From Phycomyces nitens (taxonomy: Eukaryota; Mucoromycota; Mucoromycetes; Mucorales; Phycomycetaceae): a stretch of DNA of 64,000 nucleotides. Every line of letters begins with the position of its first letter. Positions within the stretch are counted from its first letter, which is position 1. The stretch spans positions 310,001 through 374,000 of the forward strand of contig JAHRBC010000003.1 in assembly GCA_022702545.1 (NCBI GenBank), given 5' to 3'. The position numbers and the translations under genes are program-made. This document shows positions 46,531 to 58,702 of the stretch, in pieces. The notes beneath the pieces are model-generated. The model saw only the letters and a program-made list of their open reading frames with translations, was not told the origin of the DNA and did no database searches.

Positions 46531-47616
46531 TTAGAAAAAGAGCAAGGAATCACATTTGGTAATTGGTTTTGAATTGTAAAAACTTGACAACTGTTTATTA
46601 ATCAAAATAAGAAAACCAGAAACGAAAGCTCAACTTCTTGAGTTCATTAATTCTGTTTACCAACCAATTGATGAAAGTGACCCGAAAAGAGCGGATTATA
46701 TCCAGAAGAATATTTCGATGAAGAATATATTTGGAGTAATAATTAGATATTCAGACGATTTCAAAAGTGTAGATTCGTTTACTACTTGGTGCAGTAAAAG
46801 CAAATCAAATCTTTTATCTGTTGAACCAGTCAGAAAAGTAGTAAAGATTGAAAAATACAGCCAAAAGGTTAGATTGCGTGCTCTGAATGTCTAGGAAGAT
46901 AAATACCATGGTAAAAAAAGAAGATCAACATTGGAAATAATGGGAATATACTAATTGATTATCTATTTTTAGAACAAATTGCCAAAAAGATATCAAGTAC
47001 CTTGGCAGAGCATGCAACCTATATGAAGAAGTTGAAGAATGAAGGATTCTACATTGTTGGGTACTGCCGAAAGTCAGACTTGAAAAAGGAGGGGAAAAAA
47101 CCTCGAAACTTTACTACAACAAATGGTGGAGAATCTTTACAAGCACTCTCTCGTCGACTCTGTGCTTGTGTCCCCATGTTGCAATGCCAGTGTACCTTTT
47201 TTTTCGAAAAGAGATTTGAATGGCAAAACAATATGATTTTTTCTGCACTTCAAAGCATTCATGGGGATTCAAAAGGTAAATCAATAACAGCCATTGTGAA
47301 GCAAAATAAAATATGATTGTATTAATATATAATTATATACTTAGATATGTTGAGTTTCATATCAGATAAAAAGAAAATCTGTATTGTGTGTCTGGATTAT
47401 GCAGGTCTAACCACCAATATCCTCGACCTCAAGCAAATACTTCAGTAAGGAAAAGTAAATAAATTTAAAATAAAATTATTAATGATATTTTGTATAGAAA
47501 CAATGAAAACATTGAGAAAAAAAATCATAGTTGACATGTATTTTTCAGACAATCATTTTCATAAATTAGATGCAAATGATTTATTAAATGACAAAGAAAC
47601 TCATCAATGTATTTGA
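46390..47616 (+). pseudogene. Decayed gene with GYCRKS, serine-recombinase-like region
   Basis: Five exons can be drawn: 46390-46558, 46620-46910, 46973-47275, 47345-47444, 47498-47616. The start is MEDIELRYSTNPRRPSVQ; the middle part is LLEFINSVYQPIDESDPKRA and a basic stretch; the last part has FYIVGYCRKSDLKKEG, then KKICIVCLDYAGLTTNILDL and IVDMYFSDNHFHKLDANDL. Two lesions break it: a TAG at 46892-46894 in exon 2, and an 8-A run at 47517-47524 that is one base off frame in exon 5. The YxRxS motif followed about 80 residues later by a hydrophobic strand, DYAGL, and a helix is the order seen at the front of serine recombinases (YxRVS ... DRLGR), but the usual Arg residues are not kept. From memory this family recurs in Mucoromycota. 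The recombinase link is inference. Confidence 0.6.
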
Positions 47617-48557
47617 CTGTCAAACATATTGTAAACAACGAGCAAAATAAATAATATATTTTATATTTTTATTGATTTAATTTTGCTTGCAGAGAAGATG
47701 AACACAACAGGTTCTGAGTTATTTGTGTAGTACACATTTGACAGATACAATTGATAAATAAGGATTCTCAACAAGTTCAAAAGGCAATGATGTATATAAA
47801 TTACGCTGAATAGGTTTATGTAGACAAGCTCAGATCTTGATAGATAGATAATAAAAGATATGTTAACGGAGTAAAGAAAGATACTAGGCATTTCAAGTTT
47901 GTCAGACCTTGGGGATCAATAACAAATCTATCCAAGAAATAATCGCCTCAAATAGTGAATCCTGCCAGAACCCTGATTGCTTTTACAAAAAAGACCAGAA
48001 CTTATTAACAATAGAAGTTATATCAATAATGCAGTAGTTAAATAAAATATTGTCTTATTTTTTATATAACATATTATTCTTGTTTCATGTCCTGAATTCA
48101 ACATTCTACGCATATTCTAAAGGCATAGATTATGTATGTTTTTCAGTCTACACTGTGTTTTACGCTATTAGAATATATAAGAAAACGAGAAAAGTGTCTA
48201 TTTTATTAAAAGGATCTGGGGTCTCGTAATGGAACACAGGTGCTCAAAATACTAGAGGTATTTGAGAAAGTATTTAATTTTAAGCAGGGAAAAAAGAAAA
48301 GAAATACTTTTGGGATGCGAGCGGAGTTTGAACAGAATTTTTTTCCTTGAGACCCAAAGTCAGGATACCGTAAAATATAGAAAATACCGGAGTACGAATA
48401 TTATTAATAGCCAGTCAAAAAGGTGCTTTGATTAGGATGCGTGTTCAGGAACACATTGGTCTCATTTCGTCACCCTTCTCTTGCTTCTTTTTCTTTCTTT
48501 TTTTTCTTTTCCTTTCCTTTACCCTACCTTCCTTTTCCTTTTCTTTTAGTAATCTGC
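47617..48557. promoter_or_regulatory. Intergenic; CT-rich promoter of the bZIP gene at right
   Basis: AT-rich to about 48420. From 48466 to 48550 the + strand is almost pure C/T, ending 8 bases before the bZIP start codon, as is common in fungal promoters or 5' leaders. An upstream in-frame ATG (48441) would translate this tract into Phe/Ser/Pro-rich sequence, which I consider a 5' leader instead. Confidence 0.5.
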
Positions 48558-50106
48558 ATGACAGATCTGGTAGAAGCTCTCTTGGCAGTAAAGCAAGAAC
48601 CTCAATCCTCAATGGGTGACGAGGATGTTATGACCTATTTGAATGCAGATTATCTCTCAACAGACCCACTCGATCATGGCTCACCATTTTCAGACATGGC
48701 CTCTTCTTCTTGCGACACAGATCTTACAATGAGCGAAATCAAACCCGATGAGCTGCCATTCAGCCACCATGCGTTTGGAGAGCCTCTTTCGATGGATTCA
48801 TATCCCTGGGCAACCATGCCTGAGATGGACCAATGTCTGCCTTCAGACTTTTTTGCCAACCTACCCTTTCTTTTCAATCCCCCTCCCACCGTTTATCCCG
48901 TCTCACCCTCATCGTCGTCTTCTGATGGCGAACAGCCAAAGAAGAAGCGAGGAAGGAAAAAGAGGCTGGCGATGATCAGCCCTAGTCCTCACCCTCCTCC
49001 AGCTATTGCTATTGCTCCTGCTCCCGCAAAGCCGAACAATCCCGCTCAGATCCTGCCCACCCTACGAACATCACCTTCATCATTATTGGCCCAATCTAAT
49101 TCTACTCAAAATAAATCACAGTCAGCCGCGGCAACGGTGCCAATGCCTCTGGACGCACAAAAGGCTGCAGCCCAAGCCAAACGACAGGATAGATTGATCA
49201 AGAACAGAGCAGCCGCCTTGCTGTCACGTAAACGAAAGAGAGAACACATGAATACCCTTGAGGATCAGAACAAGCATCTCGAGGCAGAAAATGAACTATT
49301 GCGTGCCCAGGTCAGCCAATTGACCCAACGCGTCAGTCAGCTCGAGAAAGACAGTGATCTTCGACGACGACCCGCCACACCCACCAGCAGTCCATCGTCG
49401 CCTGTCCAGCACCCAAAGGCAGCCACGGGAATGGTGTTTATGGTGAGTGAGTGAGTGAGTGAGTGAAGACAAGAACCGGCCATGTTTTATTTAGCTGTGA
49501 TATTTGCAGATTCTATTATTTTCATTTGCAATGTTTAGCCTGCCTTCCCACAACAACAGCCTCTTGACAGTTGGAGGCTCGCCTGAAAGACATCCTCTGC
49601 TTCTGACCAGGTAAAATATCAATTGTTGTATCATATATATATTAAATACGAAAAAAATTAATAATGTTTATCAAACAAGCACACCGCCATCGTCGAGTGA
49701 CACGACAGATTTGGTGGTCATGTCGCCTGTATTACCGACAGCAGAGGATTGGGCACTCCAGACACGATCAGATGACCACCATTCTGTCGACGTGGACTGG
49801 CCTGGTCCACACAAACATCTCTACTTTTACGCGGACACACTCACGCGCTTTGGGCCAAATGTGCCACTCAGCCAATCTCCTCTCTTGTCACTCTTGTCTC
49901 CCTTTACCAGTGAAACCAACGACAGGTACCTTCAGATAGACGTCAAGGTACTTGGCTCTCGTGTCGTCCAAGGCCAATTGGATGCCCTTATGCATTGTCC
50001 TGCAACTGCAACCGAATCCCTCTCAAATTCAACCACGTTGGGCAGACGTAAAAAGGATGCACGAAGACGCCATGTAGCACGTCAGACTAGTCGAATTGTT
50101 CTTTAG
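48558..50106 (+). CDS. bZIP transcription factor with predicted membrane anchor (ATF6/HAC1-like)
   Basis: Three exons (48558-49442, 49510-49610, 49680-50106) join in phase to 470 residues. The N-terminal half is acidic and Ser/Pro-rich, with a nuclear-localisation-like KKKRGRKKR near residue 136. The bZIP at about 205-265 has basic region RLIKNRAAALLSRKRKREHM and a leucine zipper LEDQNKHLEAENELLRAQV, the type seen in ATF6, XBP1 and HAC1. Exon 2 begins a hydrophobic segment without charge, MVFMILLFSFAMFSLP (about 292-307), long enough for one membrane helix. About 18 residues later is ERHPLLLT, which fits an RxxL site-1-protease pattern. A 160-residue tail follows. This is the layout of ER-anchored ATF6/CREB3 factors. 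Anchoring and cleavage are inference. Intron 1 starts within a GTGA tandem (49443-49464). Confidence 0.75.
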
Positions 50107-50209
50107 GGAGACAAAACCATTGGTTTTTTTATATATATATTTATGAAAAATAAAAAAAGAGACCATGTACAAGAGGTTATATTTGGGAGGGGGTTTTTAT
50201 CTTTGCTAT

Positions 50210-51640
50210 TTACTCGCTCTCAAAGACAGCGGCCATACCCATGCCGGTACCAATGCACATGGATGTGACACCGACCTTCTTGCCTTGACGCTTGAGTTCG
50301 GGGAGGAGAGTGGCGATCTGGCGGGCACCAGTGCAGCCAAGAGGGTGACCAAAGGCAATAGCACCACCCTTGGGGTTGACCTTCTCAACGGGAATACCCA
50401 ACTTCTCGACAGAGTAGACAGCCTGGGAAGCGAATGCCTCGTTGATCTCATAGATATCAACATCAGACAACTTGATGCCGGCTCTCTCGACAGCAACAGG
50501 GATGGCGTAGGCAGGTCCGACACCCATAATGCGAGGGGGTACACCAACGACAGCAGAGGTGATGTACTTGCCAACAATGGGAAGACCGTACTTCTGGGCA
50601 GTCTTGCGCTTCATCAACAAGACGGCGGCAGCACCATCAGAGACCTGGGAGGCGTTACCGGCAGTGGTGCAGCCAGTCTCAGAGAAGGCAGGACGCAGCT
50701 TGCCGAGGGTCTCGGGGGTGGTACCAGGACGGACACCATCATCTCTGTCGACGAGGACGGTGTGCTCGGCACCTTCCTTGTCCAAGACGGTGGCCTTGAT
50801 GGGGACAATCTCGGCCTTGAACAAACCGTTCTTCTGGGCCTCGACGGCCTTGTTGTGGGAAGAGGCAGCAAAGGCGTCCTGCTTGGCACGGGTGACACCG
50901 TATTCAGCGGCGACGTTCTCAGAGGTAAGACTATTTAGATTTGTTAGTGGAATTGGACAAACAAAGCAGCACAAACAGACTGATGATGTTGATGTTCCCC
51001 CCCTTTTTTGGTTCTTGATTTCATATACTCCCACACAAAATAAACAAAGCCTTGGACTTACCCCATGGGCAACAAGCAGTCAGCAGCAGGACCACAGCTC
51101 TCGGCAATCTTGTCAGAGGTGGGAGACATGGACTGAGGACCATAGTTCTTGGTCATGGATTCGAAACCGGCACCAATACCGACCTCGATCAGACCAGCCT
51201 GAATAGCAGTGGCGATCTGGACAACGGCCTGGAGACCAGAGGAGCACTGACGGTTGACAGTGTTGACAGAGCTGGTCTCTGGGAAACCGGCATAGAGAGC
51301 AGCCATACGGGCATTGGTAGCTCCACCACCCTGGGCAAGGACAGTTCCGACAGCAATGTCATCGACAATGGAGGGGTCCATCTTAGTCTGAGCAATGACG
51401 GCCTTGAAGACTTCGGCAAGGATTTCTGAAATAAGGGTTAGTTTAGTGTCCAAGTAGAGAATGCTAATAAAAAGTACCTTCGGGAAGAGTGTCTTTGAAT
51501 CCACCCTTGCGACTACGGGTGATTGCAGAACGGAGGGCAGAGACAATGACAATGTCTTCAGGGGACTTTACACCGATCTTGTTGGCGACTGAGTCGGTGG
51601 GGGCAAGGTGAGCAGAGACTTGTTGGAGACGGGAAGCCAT
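50210..51640 (-). CDS. POT1: Peroxisomal 3-ketoacyl-CoA thiolase
   Basis: This enzyme cleaves 3-ketoacyl-CoA with CoA to give acetyl-CoA and a shortened acyl-CoA, the last step of peroxisomal beta-oxidation. Three exons (51640-51478, 51425-51062, 50930-50210) give 415 residues. The N-terminus MASRLQQVSAHL contains RLx5HL, a good PTS2 peroxisome import signal recognised by Pex7. The nucleophilic cysteine is in NRQCSSGLQAV (about residue 115). The other catalytic parts are NEAFASQAV, GGAIAFGHPLGCTGARQ with the His, and CIGTGMGMA with the proton-exchanging Cys. Everything needed is present. Codon use is strongly biased (GTC, GCC, AAG), unlike its neighbours, suggesting high expression. It converges on the bZIP gene with only 103 bases between stops. 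Confidence 0.95.
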
Positions 51641-52757
51641 TGTTAGGAAGTTTAGGTGAAGAAGAGACAAGTGAAAGTGTGCGTAAGGGCATTATATATA
51701 TATACATATATATACGCATCTATATAGACTTTAAGCGCGTACAAAAAGATTCCTTTTTTTCTCTTTACCAGCTTAGTCACTATAATTTCGGACATTTAAT
51801 TTGGATTCTAAAGCCATGTATAAGCACTATTCCTCACATGTGAACGCCATCTTTGATTAACACATGCCTCTTTGATGAAGGTAGCCAATCACCGTCCAGT
51901 ATAGTCATTTCCCCACGTAACGAAATCACAAAAAAAGACAAAAAGACAAGAAACCACATCTGTACCCCGCATTTTCAGAATCAAATATTAAAAACAAGAA
52001 TCTCCAATCAAAACAGAGAGATGGCATTTTCACAAGATCCTTCACATCAATTGCCTTTGTTCCAGACAGAAATATACTTTCAAGTCAATTTCAGCTGGCC
52101 AGATAATTGTCCCTAGCATATTTGAGCCTTGTAGTTCAACAAAATACCCAAAAAAAACGACTGCCAGTAACCTCCAAAATAGACACTTTTATTAGTTGCC
52201 ATGACTCCAGGATTTATCGTACTGTGTAACATTTCCAAAGATGGGACTGTGTCATCAATACTCTCATGACAGCTGTCTTGTTGCCAGCCACAAAGGCACA
52301 CTGCTTGCTTATAAAGATGTATTTAGCCATTCGGGATACGAGAAAAAAACAGACCTACAGTTACATAAAGCATATTTTAGAGAGAAAAAATAAAATTAAT
52401 AAGCAGTCAAAGGACAAAGGCTCAGCAGGAACCTCTCTAGACATTGCCTATTTCTAGAATAAAGATTCATATCTGGATTATATAAGCAATTGTATTTCCA
52501 TTGGGATAATTGGGTTCGGTCAAAGATTGGAGGCGATTCTAGTAGCAGCCAGAAAAAAAAAGACATGGCTAATGTTCCCTTTGTGATATCTAAAGAGTTT
52601 CTTGTACTGAGCCAAGATAAAAGTATAAAGATATAGCTATTTATAATCATTTTATTTGTATATTAAAACCAATTGATACCAGAGGCTACAAACATGTGTA
52701 CTTGCATTTAATCCTGCCCAAACAAACCTCTATCAAGTAGTTGTGGGCAACTTTTGG
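51641..52757. other. Intergenic upstream of thiolase
   Basis: Holds the thiolase promoter. A (TA)n run lies at 51692-51716. Short frames at 51853-52116 and 52396-52650 have no domain. Confidence 0.35.
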
Positions 52758-53428
52758 ACGAATTAAACTGTCGGTTTATCGTTTATTAAAGACATAGAGC
52801 TACATTGCATTGATAGTTGTTTAATTGTATTACAAACAATGTTGACTTGGAGAAAAATATTGACAGCTTTAGAGAATGTTTGGATGATAAATTAGTTGCG
52901 TTATTTCTCATAATATATTACAACTTTGCATCTACTCTTCAGACTATCGACTAAACATCCTGAATATTATATGTTTAGTCTTATAATATTCTTTTTAGAC
53001 AGTTAAAATTATTAATACAGACTCTCCCCTCCTCGAAAAGTACTTCTACATAATTCTAGAGGTGCTCAATGGGGTTCAAATCAAGACCTTGCACTGTAGT
53101 ACTTTGAATTTCTGATCTGCTCGGTTCCTTTCCACCATTATCCATATCCATGCGTATTCCAATTGGCATTATTTCTCTAAAGAACAAAGTTTTAGACTAA
53201 GGGTAGGATGTAAATGACAAAGGATATATGTATATACATCTTGGCTCACTGTACCCCTTTTGATTATCTTCAAAAGACTAACCACTCCACCTCAAAATCA
53301 ATTCAAACATTCTCTAAAGTTGTCAACATCTTTTTCTAAATCACCATTGTTTATAATACAATTAAACAACTATCAATGTAATGTAGCTCTAGATCTTCAA
53401 TAAACGATAAACCGACAGTTTAATTCGT
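52758..53428. mobile_element. Fold-back remnant of a Tc1/mariner element
   Basis: Inverted arms of about 125 bp (52758-52882 and 53304-53428) match at roughly 85-90%, with outer ends ACGAATTAAACTGTCGG. The inner 420 bp holds on the minus strand the Tc1 core peptide GLDLNPIEHL followed by a stop (near 53060-53095), which is the usual place of the third catalytic acid. Thus the element is a Tc1-type element with long terminal repeats that has lost most of its transposase. Confidence 0.8.
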
Positions 53429-54334
53429 GCAATAATTGTATATGAGAAAATTGAAACAAATTCAACAAAAGTCGATTGTTAAAGCTAAATGCATCATGTG
53501 TGATATATCATTTTTTAAGCTCTTGAATCTAATTTGACATTGACATGCAATAAAATCGTACAACTTTATTGGTATCTTTTTTTATTTTTCGCAAGTGTAA
53601 AAGCCAAAGAGTGTTTATTCGTAGGGTTCACTGAAATCCCTTTACCTTGGACTCTTGGCACAAAATACTCTTTCTAAATCTCTTTCCCTCTTGATTTTAA
53701 CACATGATGGCTTCTGGTGTCGCAGTTGGATCCTTGCCCACAATATTATCTAGATATATTTGATAACAATCTGTTGAAAGACAAGGACATGATTACTGCT
53801 TTTTAGCAAGGGCAGTACCGGCTTTCTTTACTCTCTGAATTCCTGTTTTTAGTGTAGTATAAGGCATGTTATATTAACATGTAATATCAGCCATAAATGT
53901 AACAGAGTCAAAGTCGCTTTTAAATCTTGTCTTTTGGTAATCTTAAAGCTCAATATTTTTTTGAAAGTTCATTAAAACATTAAAAGAACAAAATGAGAAT
54001 GAGAATGAGAAGAAGAAGAAAACAAAACCAAAAACAAATGTTCATACCAAACCTTTTCTATTAGAAAAGGACGTTGAAATAATCTAGGTCACTGCAAGTA
54101 TTGTTTAAATACATACAAAAGCCTGTTGGCTGTCAAAAACATAAAGACCGACTTACTCTATATTGAGTAGATTCTTATTATTATTTTTTGTCCCTTGAAA
54201 CAAGTCCCAAGTTTATATTTATCATGTAGGGGTATTATCTGTACATATAAAGAGTAAAGACAATAAAGATGTATTTGATATTATTACAGAGATTATTTAC
54301 TATTTTACTATAATATAAAAGAACGTATAGTTAA
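53429..54334. other. Intergenic, no gene seen
   Basis: AT-rich spacer between the Tc1 remnant and the 3' end of the membrane-protein pseudogene. A GAGAAT/GAGAAG tandem occurs at 53994-54020. No supported frame. Confidence 0.3.
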
Positions 54335-56017
54335 TCAGTTCTTTACAGTATAGCCTTCAACAGTTGCAGCAAATACACATGCTGCACCGGTAATTCCAAT
54401 CAAGTATGTAAGGCAAACGATCGGGATATATAGCAAACTATCTTTCGGTAAAACCTTCCGGAAGATTACTAGAGCAACCATCAATATCGGGCTAAGGATC
54501 CAGGCCAAGACGATCCATTGTGTTGTTGTATGAGCTTGGTAATTTGCCCAGATACCAAGCATCAGTGACACAATTATCCCTCCCAATATAAAAATTATAG
54601 GAGACCAATACTCTTGTTCACTGAATTTAAAGTAGACTTCATTGGGGCAAATCGGATATTCCATGACGATCCTTTCCAAGAAACTTGTAGGATATAATAA
54701 ATCGTTCGTCTTTTCTTCAATCTCGGTATGACCAGTTTCATGTGGGACTGGGAGGTTGATGAGGAGAGTATCATCATCAAGTGTTTTTTTTTTTCAGGAG
54801 GCTGTCGGTTTCAGTACCCTCAGGTGTAGTTTTGGGTGAGTCGCTGATGGGTCTATCCCCAGATGTAGTTTCGTCTTTGTTGCTGAAGCCATCATCGGAA
54901 GAAGTAACATTTTTTTTGGCAGATTTATCATAAGCAATATCTTTAGCATAGTAGATACTACATGCTGCTATTTGCTTGTGCAGAACACACAGAGAGATTG
55001 TCTGAAGAACTGACATCATCATGTATATGATCATAATGACCTTGGTCCACCTATCGCCATCTGCATCAATACACTCGATGACGGTGTAAACGAGTTGGCC
55101 AGTGGTAATACATATTCCCAGATATGAAGTGTTATCCAAGTAATGTACTGATTGAAGCTGTATCAGCATCTCGGGAGTCAGGTAGCGAACAGAGTGCGCC
55201 TTCACAACTGCTTGGTATTTGTGTATAGATCCAGAACCAACAATTGTCATATCCTCAGTGCGTACCACATTCTCATTGTACTCGTAGTAGTTCAGCTCGC
55301 TGTCTTTAATGTCAAATCCAAGATATAAGCTGTCATTGAGAATACAATGTTTGACCCTTTTGGCTTGCCTCGGCTTCAATACCAATAATATTGCCGCCAA
55401 ATAGGCTACGTTGTCGGCCTTGTATGGAATGCTATAGTTGCCCTCTCCTTTTCCATATGCCACGATCTCCTCTTTCAAGGTTTCGACATTTTTTGAAAGT
55501 CTGTAGGATCTATTTCAGGTTCAATGATATCAGGAGTGTAGGCTCTAATACCGAGTTCGTCTAGCAACTGAAGAAATGCCCATTTGATAGAATCCCAGAT
55601 ACCAATTAGAGTGAGTGATATCCATGATTTGCCGAATTTTCCTTGCTTTTTCAAGGCTTCTTCTTCTTTTTTAGCGTAAAACGTTTTAAAAAGGTCAATA
55701 CCAAGGATTTCGTCAGCTTTGTACGCTAAAACGATAGCCCCCATTGCATTATTAATACCCATTGTGGGATATACAAAATATGTCCCACGAAAAACTAAGG
55801 TGTGTTTCTGATTCGTGTCCGGACTTGGTCGAATGGTCATAATATGCGTCAAATACCCCAGTACAATTGTCTTGAGAATTTTATAGGTCTTTGACATATC
55901 GATTTGAGGCCCTTGCTGAGATTCCACTGATGATTGTTCGTCTATTGGTGGGGCATAACATCCTGGTAATATCAAGAGTATAAACACACTCAGAAAGAGT
56001 AGTTTATGGACACTCAT
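54335..56017 (-). pseudogene. Secretory/membrane protein of unknown family, two A-run frameshifts
   Basis: The sequence starts MSVHKLLFLSVFILLILPGC (signal peptide) at 56017 and can be read without introns to 54335 in three frames. Part 1 ends at SKP-stop near 55475; part 2 picks up from KNVETLKEEIVAYGKGEG across an A6 run, and ends LLKKKNT-stop at 54777; part 3 continues across an A11 run as TLDDDTLLINLPVPHETGH and carries three to four membrane helices (IIFILGGIIVSLMLGIW, IVLAWILSPILMVALVIF, LLYIPIVCLTYLIGITGA). The two shifts have opposite sign. Part 1 contains FRGTYFVYPTMGINNAMGAI, and part 2 a region with one helix and Cys residues. If the indels are real, this is a recent pseudogene; if they are sequence errors it is an intact membrane protein of about 560 residues. 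The family is unknown to me. Confidence 0.6.
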
Positions 56018-57378
56018 GAGTGTAATTATTAGATAAATAAATAAACAAGAAACAAATTGTATTCTCTTGATAAAATATATATCTTTTATATTTACAGTTC
56101 TTGAAGGCTTAGTAAGGATGTTCTAATGAAACCAATATATTTTATACAGATTTAGATGAAACAGCAAGTATTAGATGTTTACTAATAGTTAACCAAAAGA
56201 GAGTTTTGATCCGAAATCTTGTACGTGTATTCAGAATAAAGTTTCTGCTCATCACACCCTAATATTTTTGACATTTTTTTACCGAGGCCAAAGGCCGAAA
56301 GCTTATCGACTGGTTTCTTCGTTATGATTTGTGCAAATAACAAGCAATTCTGCGTACTAGCAAACATGTAGTTTTATATATATATTAGAAGTTAAACAAA
56401 TTCGGTTGTGATTTCTTTGGTGGGAGTGTATACGGTAAGATTTGTAGGTATATGGAACCTGGGCTAAGATGGGCGATTGTTGCGTATTCTACAAGCAAAT
56501 GGGACATTTTGTGGATGACTGTCTTGAGAGACGCAGATAGACATGTTTATGGCACAACCGTGGTGTTGTTGGCCATACTTAGGTCCACTGTTCTCGCGAC
56601 CCACCTTGTTTTTTCGCTAATCTTAGGGGACACCTATAAAGTACAGTATGTTACACAAACCATTTTTACTGTTCCGGTAAAAAAACTAGAGTAGCGAGTA
56701 CTTGACTTTTGTCCAGTTCGCGTCTAGACATTTGATCTTGTATGACTCTGTCTCCTATTTTTATTCATTTATTTTTAAAGAGACAAGATTTATCGAATTG
56801 TTAAAAAAAACAGGTCTTGCTTCCAATGTAAAAGAGATATATGTATTAAAGAGATAACTTGTAACAAAACGAGAAGTATCGTCTCAAAGATATACAAGTC
56901 GAACATCAGAAAGATAGGCACAACAAATTGTCTGGCCCGCAGTCTCCTTATTTCCTTACCAGCCGGATTTGTTTCCTCAAAGATAGCTATTCCAAGAAAG
57001 ACAATTGCCTACTGATTATTTTGCATTTCGTCTTCAAATAATCATCCTGCCATTTGGCTATATGAATGACCATTGGTTCTCGTACATTAGTCCCCCTCTT
57101 CAAGTACTCTTTGAGACTCAAAATTATCTCACAATATTCTTGTTCTTTAGATAAATATGCTTTTGTAACACACATATATATATACTACCAAAGTGTTTCA
57201 AGATAGCAATAAACCTATTGCAAACATGGACTACAGACAGCCGGTTTGTAAGCTGTCAAGACACATGCATTATTAATCTTTCAAGATGCGCAGTTGAGCA
57301 GTCACGTAATCGTGACGTTCTTTTACCAATACTCCATCTCTTTTGCCCATCACTCATTCTTCTTACTGTATTCATAAC
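56018..57378. other. Intergenic with repeat fragment
   Basis: A 60-residue antisense frame at 56182-56367 (FAQIITKKPVDKLSAFGLGK) looks coding but is unassigned. The block at 56630-56680 (ACACCTATAAAGTACA core) matches 26735-26785. The rest up to the CWC24 start shows no gene. Confidence 0.4.
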
Positions 57379-58419
<1,041 letters not shown>

Positions 58420-58702
58420 ATAGATTCAATCTTTACTCTCTTTGATACCTTGAATTTATACATTTAGAAATACAGGTACCAATAACTTTTTAAAAAAATA
58501 AAAATAAACTCCACTATCCAAGATGTGAGCAAGATGATGACAGGAGATCTCCTTTTTATATACATATGAAACAGAACAAGCCCAGCTTGGACCCCCGGCT
58601 TGGAAAATGAAAACATTCAATCTAGTCCCAAGGCTCTTTTCTTTTTTTTTCTTGAATATTTTTGAATTGGATTCATACTAGACAATATATCTATTGAGAA
58701 CA

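Noticed and set aside
50165..51206. Long plus-strand frames opposite the thiolase (257 and 225 residues)
   Set aside because: Shadows caused by the strong codon bias of the thiolase; no domain, and the minus-strand enzyme is certain.
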